Assembly: GCA_029202845.1 (NCBI GenBank)
Contig: CP119315.1
Coordinates: 1,247,501-1,311,500 of the forward strand
Direction of reading: 5' to 3'
DNA length: 64,000 bases
DNA from: Candidatus Sphingomonas colombiensis
GTDB taxonomy: Bacteria > Pseudomonadota > Alphaproteobacteria > Sphingomonadales > Sphingomonadaceae
A model generated the notes under the pieces. It was not told the DNA's origin. It made no database searches and saw only the letters and a program-made list of their open reading frames with translations. Made by a program: the position numbers and the translations under genes. Below are positions 18,132-27,219 of this stretch, in pieces. Numbering within the stretch: position 1 is the stretch's first letter; each line of letters starts with the position of its first letter.

Positions 18132-18566
18132 ATGCTCGATATCCGCCCCATCGACGCCACCATTTCCGTCGCGCCACAGATCGCGCCGACGGATATCGCC
18201 GCGATCAAGGCGGCCGGATTCGTCGCGATCGTCAACAACCGCCCCGACGGCGAAGAGGCAGCGCAACCGCCGGGCGACGCGATCCGCGCCGCGGCGGAGG
18301 ACGCCGGCCTTGCTTATACCGCGATCCCGATCACCCATGCCGGCTTCTCCCAGCCGCAGGTGAGCGCGATGATCGAGGCGCTGGCCGGTGCCGGCGGCCC
18401 GGTGCTCGCTTACTGCCGCTCCGGCACGCGCTCATGCAACCTGTGGGCGCTGGCGCAGGCGCAACTTGGCGGTGACGGGGATGAACTGACTGCCAAGGGC
18501 GCCGGCGCGGGCTATGATCTCACCAACCTGCGTCCGCTGATGGATGCAGTGGCGAAACGCGGCTGA
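18132..18566 (+). CDS. TIGR01244-type phosphatase/sulfurtransferase (Blh-like domain)
   Basis: 144-residue protein of the cysteine-phosphatase-fold family that includes the N-terminal domain of beta-lactamase hydrolase-like (Blh) proteins. The catalytic P-loop YCRSGTRS (C-x5-R) is intact, and the entry strand FVAIVNNRPDGEE is typical. Standalone versions in proteobacteria are linked to sulfide or biofilm regulation, but the substrate here is unknown. The start ATG 18132 was chosen because upstream codons back to 18051 are not conserved-looking. Confidence 0.88.
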   Translation: MLDIRPIDATISVAPQIAPTDIAAIKAAGFVAIVNNRPDGEEAAQPPGDAIRAAAEDAGLAYTAIPITHAGFSQPQVSAMIEALAGAGGPVLAYCRSGTRSCNLWALAQAQLGGDGDELTAKGAGAGYDLTNLRPLMDAVAKRG

Positions 18567-18582
18567 GCCAGGGTTGGCCGCG

Positions 18583-18978
18583 ATGAACTGGCTGGTGCTC
18601 GGCGGCTCGCTCGCGGCGGTGCTGGCATTGGGCGGCGCTGCCACGTTGCTGCGGCTTGGGCCGACGCAGCGAATGCTGGTCGAGGAAGCCGATGCGCTCC
18701 GCGCCGCCGATGAGGCGGTGGCAGGCTTCGTCGGCGTGTCGGCGGTGATCGGGGCGGACGGCCGTGCCGCGCTGGTGTTTGGCGAGGATCGCCGCGTGGT
18801 CGTGCTAAAGACGCATGGCGCACGGATCGCCGCACGGGTGATCGAATGGGATGCCGTGCGCGCCACCCCCGGCGGCATGCTCGTCGAAACCCGCGAGCGG
18901 CGCTTCGGCGCGGTGACGCTGCTGGGGGTCGACGCGCTCGACGTGCGCAGGCTGGCGCCGCAACTGACACGAGTGTAA
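18583..18978 (+). CDS. Small membrane-anchored protein of unknown function
   Basis: 131 residues with one N-terminal transmembrane helix (WLVLGGSLAAVLALGGAATLL) and a soluble domain of mainly beta-strands (SAVIGADGRAALVFGEDRRVVVLK). It starts 14 bp after the phosphatase gene and ends 13 bp before the fatty acid hydroxylase gene, so the three probably form an operon. I do not recognise the family. Confidence 0.65.
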   Translation: MNWLVLGGSLAAVLALGGAATLLRLGPTQRMLVEEADALRAADEAVAGFVGVSAVIGADGRAALVFGEDRRVVVLKTHGARIAARVIEWDAVRATPGGMLVETRERRFGAVTLLGVDALDVRRLAPQLTRV

Positions 18979-18991
18979 GCTCATCGGCATC

Positions 18992-19972
18992 GTGCCGCAG
19001 CTACCCGATCCCGTGAACCTTGCCGTCCCCGCGTTCGTCCTGCTCGTGCTGGTCGAGATGGTCGTCGCGCACTACCGTGATCGCAGTCGCTACGAGCCGC
19101 GCGACACGCTGACCAGCCTGATGCTCGGGCTCGGCAGCACGGTGGCAGGAGTGATCACCGCCGGCGCCGTCTTCGCATTGGCGATGTGGGTGTGGCGGTT
19201 CCGGCTCTTCGACATCGGCTGGCAATGGTATTGGTTCGTCATCGCTTTCGTGCTGGACGATCTTGCCTATTACGTGTTCCACCGCTCCGCCCATCGTGTG
19301 CGCTGGTTTTGGGCGAGCCATGTCATCCACCACAGCTCACAGCATTATAATCTCTCCACCGCGCTCAGACAGACGTGGACGGGCTTCTTCAGCATCGCCT
19401 TCCTGTTCCGGCTGCCGCTGTTCCTGATCGGCTTTCCGCCCGCGATGATCTTCTTCGTCGGCGCGGTGAACCTCGTCTATCAATTCTGGATTCATACCGA
19501 GGTGATCGGGCGGATGCCGCGCTGGTTCGAGGCGGTGATGAACACGCCATCGCATCATCGCGTCCACCACGCGACCAACCCGCGCTATCTCGATCGCAAC
19601 TATGCCGGGGTGTTCATCGTGTGGGACAGGATGTTCGGCACGTTCGAGCCGGAGCTGGACGAGGAACGACCGCGTTACGGCATCGTCCACCAGCTCGGCT
19701 CATTCAACCTGTTATGGGCCGCGACCCATGAGTGGATCGGGATCGCGCGCGACGTGTGGCGTGCGCCGTGGCGCGCGAAACTCGGCTATATCTGGCGACC
19801 ACCCGGCTGGAGCCACGACAATAGCCGCGACACCAGCGAGACGCTGAAAGCCGCCTGGCTCGCGCGTCAGATGAGCCCGAGTTCCGCGAGCCGCCCGGCC
19901 AGCGCGGAGGGCAGCACCGCCGCGCCCTCGCCATCCGACAGGTCGGCCGGCGCGTCACTCGCCTCCAGATAG
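18992..19972 (+). CDS. Sterol desaturase/fatty acid hydroxylase family membrane enzyme
   Basis: 326-residue di-iron integral-membrane hydroxylase. Four to five hydrophobic helices and the histidine clusters HRSAHR, HHSSQHYN and HHRVHH match the FA_hydroxylase superfamily, which contains carotenoid, sterol and fatty-acid hydroxylases. Start is GTG 18992. The last 35 residues are Ser/Ala/Pro-rich and overlap the convergent DUF1489 gene by 106 bp, so the C-terminus may be an extension beyond the conserved core. The substrate cannot be assigned. Confidence 0.88.
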   Translation: MPQLPDPVNLAVPAFVLLVLVEMVVAHYRDRSRYEPRDTLTSLMLGLGSTVAGVITAGAVFALAMWVWRFRLFDIGWQWYWFVIAFVLDDLAYYVFHRSAHRVRWFWASHVIHHSSQHYNLSTALRQTWTGFFSIAFLFRLPLFLIGFPPAMIFFVGAVNLVYQFWIHTEVIGRMPRWFEAVMNTPSHHRVHHATNPRYLDRNYAGVFIVWDRMFGTFEPELDEERPRYGIVHQLGSFNLLWAATHEWIGIARDVWRAPWRAKLGYIWRPPGWSHDNSRDTSETLKAAWLARQMSPSSASRPASAEGSTAAPSPSDRSAGASLASR

Positions 19973-20265
19973 CGCCAACCCTGATGCGCGCGTTTCGGGC
20001 GCGCATGGGTCAGCCGCAGCACCGGATCGAGGTGGATCGCGACGCGCCCGCCCTCCGCCTCTCCAAAGGACAGGATCGGCGATCGCGCGACCAGCGCATG
20101 CTTGATGATCCAGAACAGAGATCCCTGCCCCGCGATCTCCTCATGCCGCTTGGGCAGATAGCGTGTCGTCAGGAACACCGGCCCCAGCTCGCCGCGCATC
20201 CGCAAGCGCTCGGCGAGATCCTCGACCCCGCTGGCACCGAATGCGACCTTGGTGAGATGAAGCAT
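19867..20265 (-). CDS. DUF1489 family protein
   Basis: 132-residue alphaproteobacterial protein of unknown function. The conserved start MLHLTKVAFGA, the TRYLPKRHEEI segment, and GSLFWIIKHALVARSPIL with HARPKRAHQGWRYL near the C-terminus are family hallmarks. ATG 20265 lies 14 bp after the mgtE stop, with GGGAGG close to that stop serving as ribosome binding site, so it is co-transcribed with mgtE. A longer open frame to 20775 exists but is only the mgtE antiphase. Confidence 0.88.
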   Translation of the reverse strand: MLHLTKVAFGASGVEDLAERLRMRGELGPVFLTTRYLPKRHEEIAGQGSLFWIIKHALVARSPILSFGEAEGGRVAIHLDPVLRLTHARPKRAHQGWRYLEASDAPADLSDGEGAAVLPSALAGRLAELGLI

Positions 20266-20279
20266 GACGGAGATGTGGT

Positions 20280-21677
20280 TTACCTCCCCAGCCCCCACAA
20301 GGTGGCGAGGCCGAGGAACGAGAAGAAGCCCATCACATCGGTGAAGGTCGTGACGAACACCGCAGACGACACCGCCGGATCGACCTTCGCCTTGTCGAGC
20401 GCGACCGGCACGATCACGCCGACCAGCCCGGCGACGATGCTGGTGATGATCATCGCCAGCGCGAACACAGCCGACAGGCCGGCATTGCCGAGGATGAGAT
20501 AGCTGCCCGCCGCGCCCACCGCGCCCAATGCCGCGCCGTTGAAGATCGCGACACGGAATTCGCGGAACAGCATCCGCATCGTGTTGGAGCTGGTGAGCTG
20601 ATTGGTGGCGAGCGCGCGGACGACCACCGCCAGCGTCTGCGTCCCGGCATTGCCGCCGAGGGCGGAGACGATCGGCATCAGCGCGGCGAGCAGCGCAAAT
20701 CGCGCGATCTCGCCCTGAAACAGGCCGACCACCGAGGCCGACAGCATCGTCGCGCCGAGATTGACGATCAGCCACGCCACACGCGTGCGCACCGTAACGG
20801 TGAGCGGCTCGTTGATGTCGCCGTCGCCCGCGCCGGCGAGCTTCAGCGTATCCTCGCCCGCCTCTTCCTGGATGATGTGGACCACGTCATCGACGGTGAT
20901 CATGCCGACCAGCCGCCCGCTGCCATCAACCACCGCTGCGGAGATCAACGCGTATTTCTGGAAGCGCAGCGCCACTTCCTCCTGATCCATATCGACCGGG
21001 ATCAGCGTCTGCTCGCGCTGCATCACGTCCGACATCGCGATTCCGCGCGGGGTGCGCAGGATCCACGACAGCGCCACCGTCCCGACCGGGCGATGCGACG
21101 GATCGACGACGAACACCTCCCAGAAATCGGTCGTCAGCTCCTCATGGCCGCGCAGGAAATCGATCGTGTCGCCGATCGTCCAATGTTCCGGCACCGCGAT
21201 CAGCTCGCGCTGCATCAGGCGGCCGGCGGATTCCTCAGGGTAGCTCAGTGCCTCTTCGATCGCGGCGCGATCGTCGGGCTCCATCGCGCGCAACACCTCG
21301 CGCTGCTCGTCCGCGTCGAGATCCTCGATGATGGCGACCGCGTCGTCAGTATCGAGTTCCGACGCAATGTCCGCCACCTGCCGCGCGTCGAGCGTGTCGA
21401 GCAGTTCCTCGCGGACGTAATCGTTCATCTCCGCGAAGACGTCGCCATCGAGCAGATCGGCGATTGCGCGAGCGAGCGCGGCGCGGCGATCCTCCGGCGT
21501 CAGTTCGAACAGATCGGCGATGTCGGCGGGGTGGAGCGGCTCGACCAGCGCGCGCGCCGCCTCCGCGTCGCCGACCTCGACCGCATCGAGTACGGCATCG
21601 ACGAATTCGGGCTTCAGCCGGTCATCGGCGTCGAGCTGGCTTCCGTCATCCGCGACCTGAAGTTCGGTGTCGCTCAT
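20280..21677 (-). CDS. mgtE: Magnesium transporter MgtE
   Basis: 465-residue MgtE-family Mg2+ channel. An acidic N-terminal domain with DIADLFELTPEDR is followed by paired CBS domains (AMSDVMQRE, VGMITVDDVVHIIQEEAGED) and five C-terminal membrane helices with the pore signature PIVSALGGNAGTQTLAV. The cytosolic CBS/N domains normally close the channel when Mg2+ is high. ATG 21677 has GGAGGCGAAGCG directly upstream; the frame extends to 21746 but without a ribosome binding site. Confidence 0.96.
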   Translation of the reverse strand: MSDTELQVADDGSQLDADDRLKPEFVDAVLDAVEVGDAEAARALVEPLHPADIADLFELTPEDRRAALARAIADLLDGDVFAEMNDYVREELLDTLDARQVADIASELDTDDAVAIIEDLDADEQREVLRAMEPDDRAAIEEALSYPEESAGRLMQRELIAVPEHWTIGDTIDFLRGHEELTTDFWEVFVVDPSHRPVGTVALSWILRTPRGIAMSDVMQREQTLIPVDMDQEEVALRFQKYALISAAVVDGSGRLVGMITVDDVVHIIQEEAGEDTLKLAGAGDGDINEPLTVTVRTRVAWLIVNLGATMLSASVVGLFQGEIARFALLAALMPIVSALGGNAGTQTLAVVVRALATNQLTSSNTMRMLFREFRVAIFNGAALGAVGAAGSYLILGNAGLSAVFALAMIITSIVAGLVGVIVPVALDKAKVDPAVSSAVFVTTFTDVMGFFSFLGLATLWGLGR

Positions 21678-21820
21678 CGCTTCGCCTCCTTCCAGTATCG
21701 CGCGCCTCGTTCGGCGACTGATATGGCCATGGCCGAAGATCGACAACCCACGCGCGGACGATTTGCCATGACGATCCGCCAGCGGTAGGGCGCCGACTTC
21801 CTCGGAACCAGGAGCCGACC

Positions 21821-22276
21821 ATGGCCGATACCTTCAATACGCTGACGATGACGCTCGCTGACGGCGACGTGACGATCAAGCTGCGCCCCGATCTCGCCCC
21901 GAATCACGTTGAGCGCATCGCGACGCTCGCCAATCAGGGCTTTTACGACGGCGTGGTTTTCCACCGCGTGATCCCCGGCTTCATGGCGCAGGGCGGCGAT
22001 CCCACCGGCACCGGCATGCACGGTTCGGACCTCCCGGATCTGAAGCAGGAATTCAACCGCGAGCCGCACGTCCGTGGCGTGTGCTCGATGGCGCGCACCA
22101 ACAATCCGGACAGCGCCAATTCGCAGTTCTTCATCTGCTTCGACGACGCACGCTTCCTCGACAACCAATATACCGTGTGGGGCGAGGTGACGTCGGGCAT
22201 GGAGCATATCGACGCGCTGCCCAAGGGCGAGCCGCCGCGCGAGCCCGGCAAGATCGTGCAGATGCGCGCGGAATAA
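21821..22276 (+). CDS. Peptidyl-prolyl cis-trans isomerase (cyclophilin)
   Basis: 151-residue cytosolic cyclophilin without a signal peptide. Active-site segments are FHRVIPGFMAQGGD, MARTNNPDSANSQFFI and the later FLDNQYTVWGEV. It catalyses prolyl isomerisation during protein folding. GGAGCCGACC lies just upstream of ATG 21821. A long interrupted hairpin follows the stop by 15 bp. Confidence 0.95.
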   Translation: MADTFNTLTMTLADGDVTIKLRPDLAPNHVERIATLANQGFYDGVVFHRVIPGFMAQGGDPTGTGMHGSDLPDLKQEFNREPHVRGVCSMARTNNPDSANSQFFICFDDARFLDNQYTVWGEVTSGMEHIDALPKGEPPREPGKIVQMRAE

Positions 22277-22290
22277 TCTGACGATACCGT

Positions 22291-22341
22291 CCGCTCCTTC
22301 ACCTGTCGGCCAATGACTGATTGGCAGGCGGGAAGGAGCGG
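22291..22341. repeat. Long interrupted stem-loop downstream of the cyclophilin gene
   Basis: Arms CCGCTCCTTC (22291-22300) and GAAGGAGCGG (22332-22341) pair. Inside them CCTG/CAGG and CCAAT/ATTGG (22310-22314, 22320-22324) also pair, leaving a 5-nt loop. There is no T tract on either strand, so it is not a canonical terminator. It lies between convergent genes (cyclophilin and lysR). Confidence 0.7.
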
Positions 22342-22373
22342 GCGGCCTCACCGCATCTCCCCAGACGGGCGCG

Positions 22374-23267
22374 CTACACGCCCTCTTGCCGCAGCGTGGC
22401 GAGCAACCAGTCGCGGAACAGCCGCACCTGTTTCAGCTGAAGCGCACGCGGGCGGCAGACGAGCCAATAGCTGTACGGGCTCTCCACCTCGATATCGCCG
22501 AACAGCCGCACGAGGCGCGGATCGTTCGCATCCTCGAAATGGCTTTCGAGCATGAAGGCGACGCCCAGTCCCTGCGCCGCCGCCTCCAGCATCAACGCGC
22601 CCGAATCGAAATGGTCTATCGCCACCGGATCGATCTCCGGTAGGCCGGCCGCGTGGCGCCAGGTCGAATAGGTGTCGGGCATGTCGCGGTGGATCAGCAC
22701 CGACAGATCGGCGAGCTGTTCGGGCCGCTTGATCGGGTTCGGCCCCTCCACCAGCGCGCGCGCGCCGATCGCATAGACCATGTTACGATCGAGCCGGCGG
22801 GAATAGAGCGTCGGATCGACTTCGCGCGCCAGCGCGATCACCGCGTCCAGCCCCTCGCCGAGCCGGGTCAGCGCATGTCCGGCCGTATCGATATCGAGAT
22901 GCAGTTCGGGATGTTTGGCGCGCAATTCGCCCAAATGCGGAAACAGCCGCTGCGACGCGAACAGCGGCATCACCCCAAGCCGCAGCCGCACCACCTCCGC
23001 CGCACTGGTCAGCCCGGCGAGCGAATCGGATAGTTGATCGAGCACCGGCGCGATCTGCGCCAGCAATCGCTCGCCATCCATGTTCGGAACCATCGACTGG
23101 TGGCGCCGATCGAACAGCGGGCGGCCGATGAAGCGTTCGAGCGTCTGAACCCGTCGGCTGAGCGCCGGCGCGGACAGCGCAAGTTCCTGCGCGCCCGCCT
23201 TAACCGAGCCGAGCCGGGCGACGGCGACGAATGCCTCAATCGCGGTCAGGGGTGGCAGCCGGCGCAT
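22374..23267 (-). CDS. LysR-family transcriptional regulator
   Basis: 297-residue LysR-type regulator. The N-terminal winged helix-turn-helix reads LTAIEAFVAVARLGSVKAGA then ELALSAPALSRRVQ. A periplasmic-binding-like effector domain makes up the rest, ending in a CRPRALQLKQVRLFRDWL segment as in the GcvA/AmpR-like subgroup. It faces the cdc48-like gene divergently across a 323-bp intergenic region that contains two TTGCAA hexamers 3 bp apart (23343-23348, 23352-23357), a possible operator. The target genes and ligand are unknown. Confidence 0.9.
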   Translation of the reverse strand: MRRLPPLTAIEAFVAVARLGSVKAGAQELALSAPALSRRVQTLERFIGRPLFDRRHQSMVPNMDGERLLAQIAPVLDQLSDSLAGLTSAAEVVRLRLGVMPLFASQRLFPHLGELRAKHPELHLDIDTAGHALTRLGEGLDAVIALAREVDPTLYSRRLDRNMVYAIGARALVEGPNPIKRPEQLADLSVLIHRDMPDTYSTWRHAAGLPEIDPVAIDHFDSGALMLEAAAQGLGVAFMLESHFEDANDPRLVRLFGDIEVESPYSYWLVCRPRALQLKQVRLFRDWLLATLRQEGV

Positions 23268-23446
23268 GGATTCTCACTCATTTCTTGTGCGCCGCATCAT
23301 GCACTTTCTGCACACGCCAAGGCAAGCGCGCCCGCATCACGATTGCAAAAATTGCAAGAGCATCAATTTATTTCGCACTTGCACAATAAGCCTTCGCGGC
23401 GCAAATAGGGCGGGCCTTTCAGGCATCCTCTCCTAAAAACTTTCAC
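23268..23446. other. Intergenic region between lysR and the Cdc48-like gene
   Basis: No open frame of note. It holds the presumed lysR promoter, the paired TTGCAA hexamers, an AT-richer stretch (23355-23395) and a weak plus-strand promoter candidate TTGCAC (23379-23384) with CAAATA 17 bp further on. This candidate could feed the orphan terminator at 23447-23476. Confidence 0.4.
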
Positions 23447-23476
23447 GGGCCGGTCTTCACGATCGGCCCTTTTTTT
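23447..23476 (+). terminator. Rho-independent terminator with no upstream gene on its strand
   Basis: GGGCCG (23447-23452), 11-nt loop, CGGCCC (23464-23469), then seven T residues (23470-23476). The nearest plus-strand gene upstream is the cyclophilin, more than 1.1 kb away across the opposing lysR gene. The terminator therefore either ends a short non-coding RNA starting about 23410 or insulates the Cdc48-like gene. Confidence 0.8.
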
Positions 23477-23590
23477 GCGCCTGCACTATATCACGCGGCT
23501 CCATCGGGACGCCCCGCGAAACATCACGCATCTCGAAACCCGCGCCGTGCGTTTCTATCTTCCAAAGCGAAGCGGTATGGAGGGCGGATA

Positions 23591-25882
23591 GTGGCAGATG
23601 GTGGTGACGCGGTGCACAAGTTACAGGTTGCCAATGCGCGGCCAGAGGATTCGGGGCGCGGCATTGCGCACCTTCCGCGTGCCTTCATGGCCGCGGCAGG
23701 CATCACGGACGGCGACGTGGTGGAAATCGTCGGCAAGAGATCGACCCCGGCACGCGCCATCGGCCCCTATGCCGAGGATGAGGGACTGGAAATCATCCGC
23801 ATCGACGGGCTCCAGCGCGCCAATGCCGGGCTCGGCTCGGGCGATTTCGTCGAGGTGCGCCGCGCCGAATCGAAGCCGGCGACGCGCGTAACCTTCGCGC
23901 CGGCACAGGAAAATCTGAGGCTGCAGGGCTCCGCCAATGCGCTGAAAAGAACTTTTTTTCATCGCCCGCTCTGCCAGGGCGATGTGGTAGCGACCGCCGG
24001 GCATCAGCGCGTGCAGAATATGCCGCCGAACATGGCGCAGTTCGTTAATGCGCCAGCCTATGCGCTTCAGGAAATCCGACTGGTCGTAGTGTCCGCCTCA
24101 CCCAAGGGCATCGTCCATATCGACGAGAATACCGAGGTGGAGCTGCGCCCGGAATATCAGGAGCCCGGCGCCGCGCGGCGCGCCGACGTCACTTACGACG
24201 ATATCGGCGGCATGGCCGCGACGATCGATCAGTTGCGCGAAATGGTCGAGCTGCCGCTGCGCTATCCGGAATTGTTCGAACGGCTGGGTGTCGAGCCGCC
24301 CAAAGGCGTGCTGCTCCACGGGCCGCCCGGCACCGGCAAGACACGCCTCGCGCGCGCGGTCGCCAATGAAAGCGACGCGCAATTCTTCCTGATCAACGGC
24401 CCGGAGATCATGGGCTCCGCTTATGGCGAGAGCGAGCAACGGCTGCGTACCGTGTTCGAGGAAGCGGCCAAGAATGCACCGTCGATCGTGTTCATCGACG
24501 AAATCGACTCGATCGCGCCCAAGCGCGGGCAGGTTTCGGGCGAGGCGGAGAAGCGCGTCGTCGCGCAGCTCCTTACGCTGATGGACGGGCTGGAAGCGCG
24601 CGCCAACCTCGTCGTGATCGCCGCGACCAACCGGCCGGAGGCGCTGGACGAAGCATTGCGCCGCCCCGGCCGCTTCGATCGCGAGATCGTGGTCGGCGTG
24701 CCCGATGAACGCGGGCGCCGCGAAATCCTTGGCATCCACACGCGCGGGATGCCGCTCGAACATAATGTCAGCCTCGACGAACTGGCGCGGACCACCTTCG
24801 GGTTCGTCGGTGCCGATCTCGCCGCGCTCACCCGTGAGGCCGCGATCGAAGCGGTGCGGCGGATCATGCCGAAACTCAATCTGGAGGAGCGCACCATTCC
24901 GGCGGAAGTGCTGGATACGCTGGCGGTGAAGCGTGATGACTTCATGGATGCGCTAAAACGCGTCCAGCCGTCGGCGATGCGCGAGGTGATGGTGCAGGCG
25001 CCGACCGTGCGCTGGGCCGATATCGGCGGACTGGACGACGCACAGATGCGGCTGAAGGAGGGCGTCGAGCTGCCGCTCAAGGACCCCGATGCCTTCCGCC
25101 GGCTCGGCATCCGCCCGGCCAAGGGCTTCCTGCTCTATGGCCCGCCCGGCACCGGCAAGACCTTGCTCGCTAAAGCGGTCGCGCGCGAGGCGGAGGCGAA
25201 TTTCATCGCCACCAAGTCAAGCGACCTGCTGAGCAAATGGTATGGCGAGAGCGAGCAGCAGATCGCGCGGCTGTTCCAGCGCGCGCGGCAGGTGGCGCCG
25301 ACGGTGATCTTCATCGACGAGCTCGACAGCCTTGTGCCCATGCGTGGCGGCGGGCTTGGCGAGCCACAGGTGACCGAGCGCGTGGTCAACACCATCCTCG
25401 CCGAGATGGACGGGCTGGAGGAGCTTCAGTCCGTCGTCGTGATCGGCGCGACCAATCGGCCCAATCTGATCGACCCGGCGCTGCTCCGGCCGGGCCGGTT
25501 CGACGAACTGATCTATGTCGGCGTGCCCGATCGCCCCGGGCGGCGGCGCATCCTCGCGATCCAGACGCAGAAGATGCCGCTGGCGGCCGATGTCGATCTC
25601 GATGCCGTCGCGGCGGACACGGATCGCTTCACCGGCGCGGATCTGGAGGACGTGGTGCGCCGCGCCGGCCTGATCGCGCTGCGCGAATCGATCGATGCGC
25701 CGGCAGTGACGATGGCGCATTTCCGCGCGGCACTGAAGGAATCGCGCGCCAGCGTGACACCCGAGCTTGAGCGCGAATATGCCGAGATCGCCGCCAGGCT
25801 CAAACAGGAGGCGCACGCCCCGCAATCGATCGGCTTCGTCATGCCCGGCCAGTTGTTGCCGCATGGGCCCAAGGGCGGTTGA
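23591..25882 (+). CDS. Cdc48/VAT-like double AAA+ ATPase
   Basis: 763-residue AAA ATPase with the VCP/Cdc48/VAT architecture: an N-terminal double-psi barrel plus clam domain (about 1-190), then D1 and D2 ATPase rings. Walker A GPPGTGKT occurs in both rings; Walker B is IVFIDEID in D1 and VIFIDELD in D2. Pore loops, arginine fingers (RRPGRFD, LRPGRFD) and a C-terminal tail ending PHGPKGG are visible. The start is GTG 23591 with GGAGGG 6 nt before it. Relatives unfold proteins or extract them from complexes. Bacterial homologues are uncommon and no adaptor is encoded nearby. Confidence 0.93.
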   Translation: MADGGDAVHKLQVANARPEDSGRGIAHLPRAFMAAAGITDGDVVEIVGKRSTPARAIGPYAEDEGLEIIRIDGLQRANAGLGSGDFVEVRRAESKPATRVTFAPAQENLRLQGSANALKRTFFHRPLCQGDVVATAGHQRVQNMPPNMAQFVNAPAYALQEIRLVVVSASPKGIVHIDENTEVELRPEYQEPGAARRADVTYDDIGGMAATIDQLREMVELPLRYPELFERLGVEPPKGVLLHGPPGTGKTRLARAVANESDAQFFLINGPEIMGSAYGESEQRLRTVFEEAAKNAPSIVFIDEIDSIAPKRGQVSGEAEKRVVAQLLTLMDGLEARANLVVIAATNRPEALDEALRRPGRFDREIVVGVPDERGRREILGIHTRGMPLEHNVSLDELARTTFGFVGADLAALTREAAIEAVRRIMPKLNLEERTIPAEVLDTLAVKRDDFMDALKRVQPSAMREVMVQAPTVRWADIGGLDDAQMRLKEGVELPLKDPDAFRRLGIRPAKGFLLYGPPGTGKTLLAKAVAREAEANFIATKSSDLLSKWYGESEQQIARLFQRARQVAPTVIFIDELDSLVPMRGGGLGEPQVTERVVNTILAEMDGLEELQSVVVIGATNRPNLIDPALLRPGRFDELIYVGVPDRPGRRRILAIQTQKMPLAADVDLDAVAADTDRFTGADLEDVVRRAGLIALRESIDAPAVTMAHFRAALKESRASVTPELEREYAEIAARLKQEAHAPQSIGFVMPGQLLPHGPKGG

Positions 25883-25890
25883 TTCGCCGT

Positions 25891-27219
25891 TCAGTCGGCC
25901 GGCGCGAACTCTTCATTCGTGTCGGCCGACTGATCCTTCAACCGGAACCAGCAATAGCTCAGCAGCAACAGGCACGCCGCGCCCGCGGTCAGATAGGGCA
26001 ATGGGTGATATAGCTCATACAGGCCGACGCCGATCGACGGCCCCAGGATGAAGCTCGCGCCGTTGATGCTCGTCACCTTGCCCGCGACCGAGCCTTGCGA
26101 CTCTTGCCCGACTGCGAGACTCGATCCGGCGGTGAAGCCGGGGCGAATGAAGCCGAACCCAAGGCTTGCCAGCGCATAAGCGGTGGCAATGCCGTAAAGC
26201 GATGTCGCCAGCCCGGTGAGCGCCGTGCCCGCCGCTGCCACCACCAGCCCCGTCAACATCAGCGCGCGCGGCGCGAGGTTCAGGATAGGAATGATGCCCC
26301 ATTGCGCGAGCAGTGATGCGCCCGCGCCCATCATCAGCACGATCCCGGTTGGCTGCAGCGCCAGCGCGGGCACCAGATTCAGTCGATCGATCACCAGAAA
26401 ACCGATCGCCTGCCCGGTCATCGCCTGCGCATGGCCCGAAACCAGCCCCGCGATCAGCCAGCCGCGGATACGCGGATCGGTGAATTTCACCTCCTCCCCA
26501 CGCGGTTCCGTCGCGGCGCGCACGCTCGCGCCGGTCGGCTGGCCGCCGATCGAGGGATAGGCCGTCGCCGCGCCATAGACCCCGGCCGCAATGTTGCGAT
26601 CGTCTTCCAGCACTCGCCGCACGGTGACGAACATCGCGAGCCCGAACGCGGCAAAGATGAAAGCCGGCCCCGCCAGCCCGACTTCGAACGAGCCGAATCG
26701 TCCGAGGAGGAGGTATGGCGCGATCGCCGGGCCGAGGATCGTGCCCAGACCGAAGGCGGAGGCGAGCAGGGTGAGCGCGCGGGTGCGCTCCTCCCGCGTC
26801 GTGTTGCCGGCGACCATTGCCTGCACCGCCGGCGGTGCGGCCGACCCGAACGTGCCGTAGATCAGCCGCCCGACGATGAAGAGCCCGAAGGCGGCTGTGC
26901 CGCTGATCCAGCCGTTGATTCCCGCTGCGAGAAACAGTCCACACAGCCCAAGGCTGATGGTGAAGCCGCCGACGCCGAGCAGCACCATCGCACGTCGCCC
27001 CTGCCGATCGGAGCGATTGGCCCAGAAGGGCGCGGCGATCACCCACAGCAGCGCGGAAACCGAAAAGGCCGCCGCCACCGCGCTGTCCTTCACCCCCATC
27101 GAGCGCCCCAGCGCGGGCAGCACCGATTGCAGCGCGGTATTCCCCGCCGCGATCGTCAGCATGACGAGAAACAATAATGTGAAGCGCCGATCGAAGCCGC
27201 GCGTCACGGGCGCATCCAA
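25891..27219 (-). CDS. MFS transporter (TCR/Tet drug-efflux-like)
   Basis: 442-residue major facilitator with about 12 membrane helices. The loop 2-3 motif RSDRQGRRAMVLLG (motif A-like G-x-x-x-D-R-x-G-R-R) and the motif C-like GLGTILGPAIAPYLL place it among H+-coupled efflux antiporters of the tetracycline-resistance type. It overlaps the end of the preceding small monooxygenase gene by 16 bp and is probably co-transcribed with it. The substrate is unknown. It converges on the Cdc48-like gene. Confidence 0.88.
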   Translation of the reverse strand: MDAPVTRGFDRRFTLLFLVMLTIAAGNTALQSVLPALGRSMGVKDSAVAAAFSVSALLWVIAAPFWANRSDRQGRRAMVLLGVGGFTISLGLCGLFLAAGINGWISGTAAFGLFIVGRLIYGTFGSAAPPAVQAMVAGNTTREERTRALTLLASAFGLGTILGPAIAPYLLLGRFGSFEVGLAGPAFIFAAFGLAMFVTVRRVLEDDRNIAAGVYGAATAYPSIGGQPTGASVRAATEPRGEEVKFTDPRIRGWLIAGLVSGHAQAMTGQAIGFLVIDRLNLVPALALQPTGIVLMMGAGASLLAQWGIIPILNLAPRALMLTGLVVAAAGTALTGLATSLYGIATAYALASLGFGFIRPGFTAGSSLAVGQESQGSVAGKVTSINGASFILGPSIGVGLYELYHPLPYLTAGAACLLLLSYCWFRLKDQSADTNEEFAPAD

